DNA from: Sophora flavescens
Taxonomy: Eukaryota; Streptophyta; Magnoliopsida; Fabales; Fabaceae
DNA length: 64,000 nucleotides
Direction of reading: 5' to 3'
Assembly (NCBI GenBank): GCA_030762895.1
Contig: CM061063.1
Span: forward strand, 56,747,196 to 56,811,195
The notes under the pieces are model-generated. The model was not told the origin of the DNA. It saw only the letters and a list, made by a program, of their open reading frames with translations, and searched no databases. The position numbers were made by a program, and so were the translations under genes. Positions 32,460 through 43,708 of the stretch are shown here, piece by piece; the stretch's first letter is position 1; the number at the start of each line of letters is the position of its first letter.

Positions 32460-33974
32460 GAAGTAATGCAAGTGTGATCAGCACTAACGCCTGTGTCAAC
32501 GGTGGATGCTAATCCTATAACCACTATTGTGCAAGTTGATAATATTCCTGCAACCATGGCTAACGTTACTAATGCAGGAAATAATAGCACTAATAGTTTA
32601 GTGGCGAGAAGAGGCATTTCCTACGCTCAAGTTGTCAATAGATTTGACGAAGTTGGCCAAGGAAGACTCCCATCACCAACTTCCTCAGTTTTACAACAAA
32701 TAAATCCACCAACTACCGGATTGTCTCCACGGAGTGTTGTGAATTCAAACCCAAGAGGGACTACACAACCTCTATCACAACCTTTGTATGGAATGCCTTA
32801 TGGTTCGACAACTGTTAACCCAAATACTCCATTTGCATATATACCATATCCAAATGGAATGACGACGGCCGCTCACACATCTGGACAGGCAGGACCGTCG
32901 ACTGGGGGGTAAATCCCCAGTCAAGCGATTGGGTTAACCGGGTCAGTGGTGATGACCCATACTCGACAAGAACGTCCAGTAGTAAGGCCACAATTCCCCA
33001 CTTAGACAACCCCCGCAAAATATTGCTGGTCTGTCAGAGGAGACATTAGCCAATGTTCGACAACAAATTGACTCTAGTAACTTTGACACGGTGAATACAT
33101 TTACTCAACAAATGGGTACAGTGATTACGCCATTAATGGAAAACACAAATAATGCATGCATGACATTAGCAAATGAGATACGTAGGTTAAATATAGCCTT
33201 GGGCGTGTTAGCCCCAGACGATAACCAAAATGCCAATAGAAATACCATTAGAAATGTCAATAGGAATGTCAACCAAGGTCAGAATAACCAAGCACAGGTT
33301 GGACAACTACAAGTTATCCAACTTGACGGATCCGAACAAGACGACGAGCGGCCACAGCCCCATCGTCGAGTCCCTCTGAGACATGGAAAAGTACACTTTC
33401 TACAACCAGAGGAAGACGAAGACTTTGTCATAAACCAGGGTTCTCTTGGAGCGCTTTATCAAAATTTTCTAAACCAAAATGTTAACCAAGTTGTCGAACA
33501 AGCATTGAATAGATTTGGTTTTAACATAGGTTATGCCAATCAGCCTTTTTTGCATCGGCATTTCCTGACTGGGTCCAACAGGCAAAAATACCTCGAGGAT
33601 ACAAAATACCCAAATTGTCAAAATTCTCGGGAGAAAGTGGAGAATCAACCGTCGAGAACATTGCTCGATATACGATCGAATTAGGAGATTTGCCTTTAGA
33701 GGGGGGGACTAAAAATGAAGTTCTTTCCTAGTTCAGTAACTAAGAAAGTTGTTTCTTAGTTTTCAACTCTGAGACCTAATTCCATATATTCCTGGAATCA
33801 ATTAGAGAAGAGCTTTCATGATTAATTCTTTAGGTTTGATTTAAAAATTGGGTTGACAAACTTATTCGGTATTAAAGAATGAATAACGAGTCTGTCGAGA
33901 ATTACCTAGCCCGATTCCGTCAGATGAGGAGCCGTTGCTTCACCCCTATCCCTAAGGCAGATATAATGAAGATC
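32460..33974 (+). pseudogene. Decayed Ty3/gypsy gag
   Basis: Gag remnant of a gypsy element, probably Tat-like. An open piece at 32493-32912 holds RRGISYAQVVNRFDEVGQG. It is followed by a frameshift and an open piece at about 33007-33684 (GLSEETLANVRQQID, FTQQMGTVITPLMENTN). An IPRGYKIPKFSKFSGESGES-type capsid start and VEHIARYTIELG lie near 33590-33680 in another frame. Last, ESVENYLARFRQMRSR-like coding occurs near 33885-33960 with disrupted frames. It is cut at 33974 by the Athila LTR. It could be the 5' part of the same element whose pol lies at 51992-56713. Confidence 0.7.
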
Positions 33975-35508
33975 TGTTGTGACACCGGCAAGTGTACCGG
34001 GTCGTCGCAAGTAATAAAAATAACACGGTAAGTAATTACCGCGGTCGAACTCAGGGATTGGGCGACCAATTCGACTAATTCGTGGGAAATCCGATGCGTT
34101 GGTCAAGTAACAGAAAGTGGTTGAGAGAGAGAGATTATTATCGCAATTCAAGTAACAAATCGATTAAAGCTAAGGTGATTAAATTCAGAAATTGAAATAT
34201 CCAAGGTCTCAAATCCACCTACCCAATCATGTATAGTACCCAAGTGATGATGTATTCCTCCCTAGGTTCAATTATAATGTCAACCGGGACCCCCAATTTC
34301 TCCTATATCCACTGTCGTGCTCAATAGGACGTATTCGACGATTGGATTAATTACTTACTAGGTCTCATAATCCTAATCTCGAATTCTATTAATTTTTGTT
34401 CCCTATAAGGTTGCACTAATCTCCTAAATCCACTGTCGTGCTCATTATTCAATTAGTGATTCCAATCCAAGTTCTAAAACGCGAATCGCCGTTCGGCCTC
34501 AAACACGTTTAACTAGTTAATCACGCAACACATATGATCAACGCAATCAAAACAGAATTGGAAAACATTCATAAGAGAAGGGGAGAAAAACATACATCAC
34601 ATTAACACTATACCGCCATGGGTGGCTTCATCGATCCCCCAGACGAGGGGATTAGTTCCTCATGTCTGTAACAACACACGAACAATCCGACATAATCTCC
34701 ATAATAAAATAAGAAAAGAAAAGAGAAGGGAGACGCAGCTCCAGAAACAAGGATTCGCACAATATCTGATCTAAAACAAGTGGAAAAAAAAAACCTTCCC
34801 CATCTGATCTGAAACAACCTTTAAATAAGGATTCTGAATCTTGCTCACTCGCGGGGCGACCACTCCTTCGCGAGGCGAATTTTAGTATTGGCGCGCTTTC
34901 AAATTTGGATTTTCGCAAGGCGAGGGTATGTTCGCGGGGCGAGTCTTCCAACTTCAATCTGTCACAGCCGTGACCTTCATCACGGCTATGCCGTGATGGT
35001 CTCTGTCTTCCAGGGTCTTCAGGTTCTCGCGAGGCGAGCTGTCTCTCGCGGGGCGAGACTTCAAACCTAAATCTGTCACAGCCGTGACCTTCGTCACGGC
35101 TTTGCCGTGATGGTCTCTGTCTTGCAGGTCTTCAGACTCTCGCGGGGCGAGATGAGTATTCGCGTGGCGAACCAGAGTGATGACTGTTGCTGCTTCAGCT
35201 GATGTTCAGGCTCGCGAGGCGAGCTTCAACTCGCGAGGCGAGTATCTCCAGAAGTGCTTTTTCCATTGCTTCTTGACTTTCCTTGACTCTCAGAGCTTCA
35301 CTTATTGACCTGAAACAACAAAAGAAAACAAAAAGCGTAATTCTATTCAAAATAACCTAAAAACTACTAAAAATACCTAGAACGAGTCAAAGTCCAACTT
35401 AGGAACAAAACAAGGCAAATTTGGGCGAAATCGAGAGTGAACTCGAATAAATTGCACGAAAACCACAGTCCATCTAGTTATAAAACTAGATAAGCCAGAG
35501 GCTTATCA
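33975..35508 (-). repeat. Athila A2 LTR (3' LTR by orientation)
   Basis: 1534 bp; on the minus strand it starts TGATAAGCC and ends GTCACAACA. CGCG array at 34848-35243; the TATA-like TTATTTAAAGG lies at about 34819-34829 (minus), just downstream of the array. Hairpins ATCACGGC-ATA-GCCGTGAT and a TTT-loop variant are kept with changed loops. Loss of the TATA's second half may weaken it. Confidence 0.92.
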
Positions 35509-37394
35509 AAACACCCCAAACTTAAACCTTGCTTGTCCCCAAGCAAGCTAAAACTCAAAAACGACTCAAGACTTGGCAAGCCTAGGGGATTCAATCGATT
35601 TCGCACAAATTTCATGCAATCAAAACAGTTTTTCTCCAATGATTCCCCCCCCCCCCCTTGCATCAACGTAATCCCCACATTCATTTACTTTAAACAATTG
35701 AGAACTTATCATTCATGCAATCATTAATCTAAGTTGAGGATCAAAGCTACACACACAAAGGAAGATCACCTATTTCAAACAATTGCCTTCCTCACAAGGG
35801 CATTTAGTATTTCACTCATTCGCTCAAGTTTGTCTAGGCTATCAACTTTTTCACTCAATTTCACATATCAAGAGCACTTCCCATGAATTTGATTTTCATC
35901 TAAAAAATGGTTCCCACGAAAACATGCATGCAACATCAGAAGGTCTTTTAAAGGTTGTAATGAGGCCTGGCTCCAGGTAAGATATTCAAAGGATAGAGGC
36001 TAAGTCCTTAGGATCAATGAGAGCATGAAACTAGTATCACACCAATTGAATTCACTCTCATATTATTCTCTTCCTTGCATTTGGTGGCTACACACCTCTT
36101 CCTTTTTATATTTATTTTCTTTGCCCTTTTTGGCACATATTCAATGCTTTTCATCACCCATTTTCTTTTTTCTTTTTTTTTTCTTTTTTCGCCTTGGGTT
36201 TCAACCTTTATTTTTCTTTTTCTCAACCAAATTGACATATCACCTTGTAGCCACCCCAAACTTAGTTTCTCACAACCTTTCTCTTGCTAATCTTCCATGC
36301 TCTCCTAATCCTAAGATTGGGTTAACATGGTTTTTCAGATTTTTGGTTTATAGTATAGGGTCATCAAGAAACAATAGGCTAATTAGGCTCAATGTGGCTA
36401 ACTAGGGAACTTGCATTAGGGATGGTTCTTTTTAGGCCAAGAAGCTATTTCAAAGAAAATTGCCTAAATCATTTGATGCAACACATAGACATGCAAACCA
36501 TAAAGAGATTCAAGCAAATCCGGGAAAGTGCAACTTAATAGTGATTCACACAGTCAAAAACAAAGTTGGAGGCTCAAATCCTCACCTGGACATTTTGCAA
36601 ATTGTTTGACCGAGATACGATTCCTAGTGTGTGCACCCCCTCACCCCAAACTTATCATAAATCAAGTAATCACAATAAATCTCAAAGTTCAATTTTCAAT
36701 TTTTAAGTGGGGATCAACTTTTGTATTATTAGAACCTAGGGGGAAATCATCAATGGTCAAAATAATTTATGCAATCAATCTATGCTCAATTTAATTAAAA
36801 TCCTAAAAGCTTGCCGACACATATTCATACACAAACTCTTGATCTTCTCAAATTATTCAAGAGCGACAAACAAAAACAAAACAAAAGCAAAAATAAAAAC
36901 AAAACAAAAGTGAGGAGAGGAGAGGAGAGGATACTCCCTGATCAAGTTTCCATGGTTGCCTCCTCATCCAATTGGTCTCACGGCCTCCCTTCTGTTGCAT
37001 AGCATCCTGGAAGAACTCCTGCAATTTAAAACCTTAAGTGCAGATTCGCGAGGCGAGAGATAACTCGCGAGGCGAATCTGGAAAAACTGTTTCCACACTT
37101 TCCAGAATAGCGAGGCGAGTAGTATCTCGCGAGGCGAATTTGGAATTCCAACAGATGATGATGCCTAGAATAGCGAGACGAAAGTAGACCTCGCGACGCG
37201 AGCCAGAAAAGTGAGGAACCCCAGAGATTCAGGGCTTCTATCTCGCGCGGCCAATGTGGATTCGCGTGGCGAATCAAGCTTTTTTTTTTATAAATGAAAA
37301 TGATAGAACTAAAAATAAAGGATACCTAGCTTGGGTTTCCTCCCAAGTAGCGCTTGTTTAACGTCCCGATCCTGACTCAAGTCACCCCAGAGGG
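35509..37394 (-). other. Athila A2 internal 3' non-coding region
   Basis: Reverse-strand homologue of 26211-28112. It has a perfect hairpin CTTGCTTG-(GGGA)-CAAGCAAG (35528-35547) next to the PPT, a C13 run near 35645, pyrimidine-rich low complexity (36150-36225), a second CGCG array (37042-37276) and the conserved CTTGGG/CCCAAG hairpin near 37330-37347. No genes. Confidence 0.75.
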
Positions 37395-40215
37395 TTACTC
37401 CGGAGGAAGAAACTGCTTTCCATGCCCTGCCTCAATCCGTTTCCTGTAGGCTCTTGCCCTTTCATATGCTCGCATGCTGTTCCCGGACAACTCATTTAAG
37501 TCCAGCATCCTTCTATAATCAGCACGAACTCTCCACCCCGTGATGGTCCTTTTTGAGATCAACTCATTGTCTGCATTGACCATCACGGTTGTGCCACCTT
37601 TCAACCTTGGTGCTTTACCCTTCTTTTTCATGCCTTTGTTGCTGAGCTCTTCCCTTGCACATTCTTCCCTTGGGAGACTCGGTAAGGCTTCCATGTCTTT
37701 CAACCACTCGAGATAGACCTCATCCCCCAAAGGGTCTTTTTTCTCACTATCATCATCATGGGAGTTTACCAACACTTGAGAAAGTGAAGAACCATGGGCT
37801 TCTCTAGTTGCCTTTTCCTTGATAGTTGGATCCACCATATCCACTCGATACACTTCCGTCCTCTCTGCAGGGTGCTTCATTACTTCAAAGAGATTGAAGA
37901 CTACCTCATCATCTTGCACCCTTAGAGTGAGTTTCCCTTGTCGCACATCTATCAAGGCACCCCCGGTGGCCAAGAAGGGCCTACCCAATATGAGAGGGAT
38001 CTCGGCGTCTTCTTCCATATCAAGCACTACAAAGTCTGCCGGAAATATAAGCTTGTCCACCTTCACTAACAAGTCTTCGACCACCCCATAAGGATATTTT
38101 ATAGAGCGGTCGGCTAGTTGGAGCGACATCCGTGTATCCTTGAATTCTTTGATTCCCAACCTCTTCATCATAGAGAGGGGCATCAAGTTGATGCTTGCCC
38201 CTAGATCACACAATGCCTTCCCTACAGTCATCTCCCCAATGGTACATGGTATCGAAAAGGAACCGGGATCCTTCAACTTTGGAGGTAGTTTTCTTTGAAG
38301 AATGGCACTACACTCCTCGGTCAAAGCAACCGTTTCCTCATCCACTATTCTCCGCTTCTTGGTGAGAAGTTCCTTCATAAATCGGGCATATGATGGCATC
38401 TGTTCCAAGGCTTCCGCAAATGGAATGTTAATCTGAAGTTTTCGGAAGACATCAAGGAACTTATTGAATTGCTTATCCTGTTGAGGCTTCTTCAATCTTT
38501 CAGGATACGGTACCTTCATGTAGGGCGGGAGGTCTTGGGGTTCAACCCACTTCTTCTTTCAGAACTCTTCATCTACAAGTTTCAGCCTTCCCCCTTGCTC
38601 CGGTGCCTTGTCACTTACCAACTCTTCTTTCTCAGGTTGCTCTTCCTCAACATATAGTTGTTCCGGGGCCTTGTCTTCCTGAGAACTAGTTGCACCCCTG
38701 TTAGATCACAACACTCTACCGCTTCTGGTTGTTACGACATTGCAATGGGCCTTAGGGTTGTTCTCGGTATCACCTGGGAAAGTGCCTGGGGGACGCTTAT
38801 TCAGTTGCTTTGCGAGTTGGGCCATCTGTGTCTCTAGATTGTGAATTGCCGCCCCTGTATGCGTTGCCCACTTGTCAATTGTCGTATTCACCTTCTCTAA
38901 AGTTGTGCCTGTAAAGGTTGACAACTTCAAAAGCCAACTCCCAAGGTTGCCTTCCATCATCTGTTATTTGCAACTGATTAGTCCCCGAAAGAGCCTGCTG
39001 GGTATTGCGCTGCTGAATTCCAATGTTTGGCCTCAGACCCTGTGGAGGTTGTTGCCAATTCTGTTGAGGATGTTGCTGCCCGGATAGACCACCACTAGCA
39101 TTACTCCAAGCGAAACCCGGATGGTCTCTCCTCATATACCCCCTATTCTGATTCTGACTGTAGTCATTACATGCATTCCTCCGATAGTTGTTACAGGGCA
39201 CAGGTGTCATAGAAGTTGTGGCATGAGTCCACATGCTCTTGGGAGAAATTCAGCGGACAACTCCGAGTGTCATGATCTCCATTACAATTGTCACAACCAG
39301 GAGGCATCCCCTCGTGTATCGCATTAACTTTCTTGTTCCCAGACAAAGCCTCAATCTGCATCTTCAACAATCTGTTTTGCTCAAGAATGGCCTCCATTGT
39401 CCCAGAACTGATTCCATTTGAGGTTTCCCTTCCACGGTTGTAATCATTATATGACATCTTCTCCAATAATGCCCATCCATCCTCAGCTGATAAGTAGGAA
39501 AAAGAACCGCCAGCTGCGGCATCACAGTTCATCCGATAGCGTCCCTCAACCCGTTAAAGAAATGCTGAACTTTGGAGACTGGGTCAAAGAACGCTGAAGG
39601 GCATCTTCTCAGGAGCCCATTGTACCTCTCCCAAGCTTCATTATAGGTTTCATCCTCTGTCTGCCTGAAAGGTGTAACGGCTATTCTTGCTTGTGCCGCT
39701 TTCTGAGGAGGAAAATATTTGGTTAGGAACTTTTGTGCCATTTGCTCGCAAGTTCTGATGCTGTTCCTATCCAAGTTGTCAACCCAATCGCGAGCGACAT
39801 CCCTAAGAGAGAGAGGGAAAAGCCGCAAGCGAAACTCATCTTGTGAGACTCCTCTTGTCTTCTGTAAGTCACAAGCTTCAAGGAAGCGAGTGATGTGTCT
39901 ATGAGGGTCCTGTTTGCCACTCCCATCAAACTGATTCTCACGGATCTGGAATGTGACACATGCTTCCACTCTGAAAGAGTCTGTATTCAGGTTGCCCCTC
40001 ACGATAGATGAGTCACAATCTCCCAAGCTGGGTAGATCGTACTTGAACAGAGGCTTGTAACGACGAGGAGGAGGAGGAGGGTTTTCTTCAGCCATGATCT
40101 CTATTTTAATTGCTTCCAGCCTCTTCCTTTCTCTGGCCTTTTTTCTTAATTGCCTCTCGGTCCTGGTGATCTCTGAATCGAATAGCAAGTCCTCTTGTGA
40201 AAGGGTACCTCGCAT
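37395..40215 (-). pseudogene. Athila A2 gag-protease with RT-derived tail, broken
   Basis: Homologue of the A1 gag. It starts at ATG 40215 (MRGTLSQEDLLFDSEITRTE), in frame with MAEENPPPPP. Frameshifts near 39535 (lost G), 39215 (extra base) and 38930 disrupt it, as do stops near 38703 (VL-stop-SNRG) and 38560 (EEF-stop-KKK). The zinc knuckle CDNCNGDHDTRSC is intact, and so is the protease DLGASINLMP. The C-terminus again passes from the KGKAPRLKGG linker straight into NELISKRTITGWRVRADYRR, the same RT stub as in A1. Divergent reading after that gives a longer tail to 37395. Confidence 0.88.
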
Positions 40216-40349
40216 ACAAAAACACGGCAAGACCAAGTGGAATCAAAGAAGTAGAGAGAAATAATAAAGAAATAACAGAAAAATAAAGATAAAAACAGCT
40301 TAACCAAATAATCAAATTCCCTAAAAAATTAGGAAAATTGGTGTGCCAA

Positions 40350-40367
40350 TCCCCGGCAACGGCGCCA
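40350..40367 (-). other. Athila A2 primer-binding site
   Basis: Reverse complement of TGGCGCCGTTGCCGGGGA, six bases from the LTR at 40374; marks that LTR as the 5' LTR of the internal region on its left. Confidence 0.9.
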
Positions 40368-40373
40368 AAAACT

Positions 40374-41905
40374 TGTTGTGACGCCGGCAAGTGTACCGGG
40401 TCGTCGCAAGTAATAAAAATAACACGGTAAGTAATTACCGAGGTCGAACTCAGGGATTGGGCGACCAATTCGACTAATTCGTGGGAAATCCGATGCGTTG
40501 GTCAAGTAACAGAAAGTGGTTGAGAGAGAGAGATTATTATCGCAATTCAAGTAACAAATCGATTAAAGCTAAGGTGATTAAATTCAGAAATTGAAATATC
40601 CAAGGTCTCAAATCCACCTACCCAATCATGTATAGTACCCAAGTGATGATGTATTCCTCCCTAGGTTCAATTATAATGTCAACCGGGACCCCCAATTTCT
40701 CCTATATCCACTGTCGTGCTCAATAGGACGTATTCGACGATTGGATTAATTACTTACTAGGTCTCATAATCCTAATCTCGAATTCTATTAATTTTTGTTC
40801 CCTATAAGGTTGCACTAATCTCCTAAATCCACTGTCGTGCTCATTATTCAATTAGTGATTCCAATCCAAGTTCTAAAACGCGAATCGCCGTTCGGCCTCA
40901 AACACGTTTAACTAGTTAATCACGCAACACATATGATCAACGCAATCAAAACAGAATTGGAAAACATTCATAAGAGAAGGGGAGAAAAACATACATCACA
41001 TTAACACTATACCGCCATGGGTGGCTTCATCGATCCCCCAGACGAGGGGATTAGTTCCTCATGTCCGTAACAACACACGAACAATCCGACATAATCTCCA
41101 TAATAAAATAAGAAAAGAAAAGAGAAGGGAGACGCAGCTCCAGAAACAAGGATTCGCACAATATCTGATCTAAAACAAGTGGAAAAAAAAACCTCCCCCA
41201 TCTGATCTGAAACAGCCTTTAAATAAGGATTCTAATCTTGCTCACTCGCGGGGCGACCACTCCTTCGCGAGGCGAATTTTAGTATTGGCGCGCTTTCAAA
41301 TTTGGATTTTCGCGAGGCGAGGGTATGTTCGCGGGGCGAGTCTTCCAACTTCAATCTGTCACAGCCGTGACCTTCATCACGGCTATGCCGTGATGGTCTC
41401 TGTCTTCCAGGGTCTTCAGGTTCTCGCGAGGCGAGCTGTCTCTCGCGGGGCGAGACTTCAAACCTAAATCTGTCACAGCCGTGACCTTCGTCACGGCTTT
41501 GCCGTGATGGTCTCTGTCTTACAGGTCTTCAGACTCTCGCGGGGCGAGATGAGTATTCGCGTGGCGAACCAGAATGATGACTGTTGCTTGTTCAGCTGAT
41601 GTTCAGGCTCGCGAGGCGAGCTTCAACTCGCAAGGCGAGTATCTCCAGAAGTGCTTTTTCCATTGCTTCTTGACTTTCCTTGACTCTCAGAGCTTCACTT
41701 ATTGACCTGAAACAACAAAAGAAAACAAAAAGCGTAATTCTATTCAAAATAACCTAAAAACTACTAAAAATACCTAGAACGAGTCAAAGTCCAACTTAGG
41801 AACAAAACAAGGCAAATTTGGGCGAAATCGAGAGTGAACTCGAATAAATTGCACGAAAACCACAGTCCATCTAGTTATAAAACTAGATAAGTTAGAGGCT
41901 TATCA
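40374..41905 (-). repeat. Athila A2 LTR (middle of the array)
   Basis: 1532 bp, nearly identical to 33975-35508. It serves as 5' LTR for the internal region to the left and as 3' LTR for the partial internal region to the right. CGCG array 41243-41640. The TATA region differs slightly (TTTAAATAAGG near 41217-41228). Confidence 0.92.
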
Positions 41906-42897
41906 AAACACCCCAAACTTAAACCTTGCTTGTCCCCAAGCAAGCTAAAACTCAAAAACGACTCAAGACTTGGCAAGCCTAGGGGATTCAATCGATTTCG
42001 CACAAATTTCATGCAATCAAAACAGTTTTTCTCCAATGATTCCCCCCCCCCCCCTTGCATCAACGTAATCCCCACATTCATTTACTTTAAACAATTGAGA
42101 ACTTATCATTCATGCAATCATTAATCTAAGTTGAGGATCAAAGCTACACACACAAAGGAAGATCACCTATTTCAAACAATTGCCTTCCTCACAAGGGCAT
42201 TTAGTATTTCACTCATTCGCTCAAGTTTGTCTAGGCTATCAACTTTTTCACTCAATTTCACATATCAAGAGCACTTCCCATGAATTTGATTTTCATCTAA
42301 AAAATGGTTCCCACGAAAACATGCATGCAACATCAGAAGGTCTTTTAAAGGTTGTAATGAGGCCTGGCTCCAGGTAAGATATTCAAAGGATAGAGGCTAA
42401 GTCCTTAGGATCAATGAGAGCATGAAACTAGTATCACACCAATTGAATTCACTCTCATATTATTCTCTTCCTTGCATTTGGTGGCTACACACCTCTTCCT
42501 TTTTAATTTATTTTCTTTGCCCTTTTTGGCACATATTCAATGCTTTTCATCACCCATTTTCTTTTTTCTTTTTTTTTCTTTTTTCGCCTTGGGTTTCAAC
42601 CTTTATTTTTCTTTTTCTCAACCAAAATGACATATCACCTTGTAGCCACCCCAAACTTAGTTTCTCACAACCTTTCTCTTGCTAATCTTCCATGCTCTCC
42701 TAATCCTAAGATTGGGTTAACATGGTTTTTCAGATTTTTGGCTTATAGTATAGGGTCATCAAGAAACAATAGGCTAATTAGGCTCAATGTGGCTAACTAG
42801 GGAACATGCATTAGGGATGGTTCTTTTTAGGCCAAGAAGCTATTTCAAAGAAAATTGCCTAAATCATTTGATGCAACACATAGACATGCAAACCATA
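41906..42897 (-). repeat. Second, truncated copy of the A2 internal 3' region
   Basis: Near-identical to 35509-36500, including the GGGA-loop hairpin (41925-41944) and poly-C run. Homology stops at GCAAACCATA, followed by ACTTGAGG from the third element. This is a direct duplication of LTR plus ~990 bp of internal sequence, as produced by unequal exchange or by integration of a multi-LTR cDNA. Confidence 0.88.
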
Positions 42898-42912
42898 CTT
42901 GAGGTTTTCCAT

Positions 42913-43604
42913 GAAACTTAGTTCTCCATGTAAAAAAACGAAAACACACAGAAAAGAAATGTAAACAGAAAAATGGAGAAGCAAAAGTTTCTAGGATTAA
43001 TCTATTGTAATTGATTTCCACTATACTTGAGGTTCTTGTATTTCCTGTTTTGTATGCTTTTCCCTTTTCAATGCCATGCTTTATATTTCTGTTTGCTTAA
43101 TTCAGGAGTATATTGTATTGTGTTGATTTATTTTCGGTGATATCATGTTCCTATAATTGATCGCGTTTGCTTAATTCGCGTGTGTACGTTTCGTGTTCGC
43201 TTAGTTCACGAAGGGCTTAACCCCGTTTGCTTAATTCGGGAATAGGGACATATGTCTGTAGTAGTGGTTTCGCTTGTAAATTGTTGCTACAACCGGGAGG
43301 GGATTAGAATCTGCTTAGGGCTTGGAAATTGCATGAACCTATGATAGTTGGGAAATCGAGAACAATAGATTAATCTGTTTTTGGCCATTTGATAACCTCT
43401 TTGAACTGCTTTGTTTTATTGCTCTGTTTTCATTATTTTGTTTTCTTTGATTGCATCTCAATCCAACCCCCCCCCCCCCCCCAAAACTGATTTTTGTGGA
43501 AAATAACACTTTAAGAGTCCTTGAGAACGACATCCGAGTTGTCGCCCTAAACTACAGTTTTAAAACCCGCTCGTCCTTTTTGGCGCGTGCGCGACAGTGC
43601 GACA
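42913..43604 (+). repeat. Left LTR fragment (R-U5) with a 77-bp internal inversion
   Basis: 42990-43604 is the reverse complement of 50562-51180 (U5 end GCGCGACAGTGCGACA). Bases 42913-42989 instead read in the same direction as 51180-51256, so the first ~77 bp of this fragment are flipped. The fragment stops at the base matching 51256, about 30 bp downstream of the LTR TATA box, the expected transcription start. Bases 42898-42912 repeat ACTTGAGGTT from inside R. Contains a C-run near 43467-43483. Confidence 0.8.
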
Positions 43605-43610
43605 AAAAAT

Positions 43611-43628
43611 TGGCGCCGTTGCCGGGGA
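43611..43628 (+). other. Athila primer-binding site (third element)
   Basis: TGGCGCCGTTGCCGGGGA, six bases (AAAAAT) after the U5 end at 43604. Confidence 0.9.
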
Positions 43629-43708
43629 CTCTTATTTGTTATTTTCCCATTTTTTCCCCTTTCTTTTCTTCCTTTTATTTTCTGTTTTTGTTTTGAATTG
43701 GTCTGGCT

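Larger units (their letters stand above)
33975..42897 (-). mobile_element. Athila A2: tandem LTR-internal-LTR-partial internal array
   Basis: Same gag-only family as A1, in reverse orientation. LTR 33975-35508, internal region 35509-40373 with broken gag, LTR 40374-41905, then 41906-42897, a second copy of the 3' end of the internal region. The second copy is truncated where it meets R-U5 of the third Athila element. The two LTRs differ at only about a dozen positions over 1.53 kb. No target duplication matches across the array, so its ends have been rearranged. Confidence 0.88.

Noticed and set aside
31828..32512. Overlapping open frames with repeated peptides (SFRKI, QILNV)
   Set aside because: They arise from translation of the ~115-bp tandem repeat in three frames; no start context or family match.
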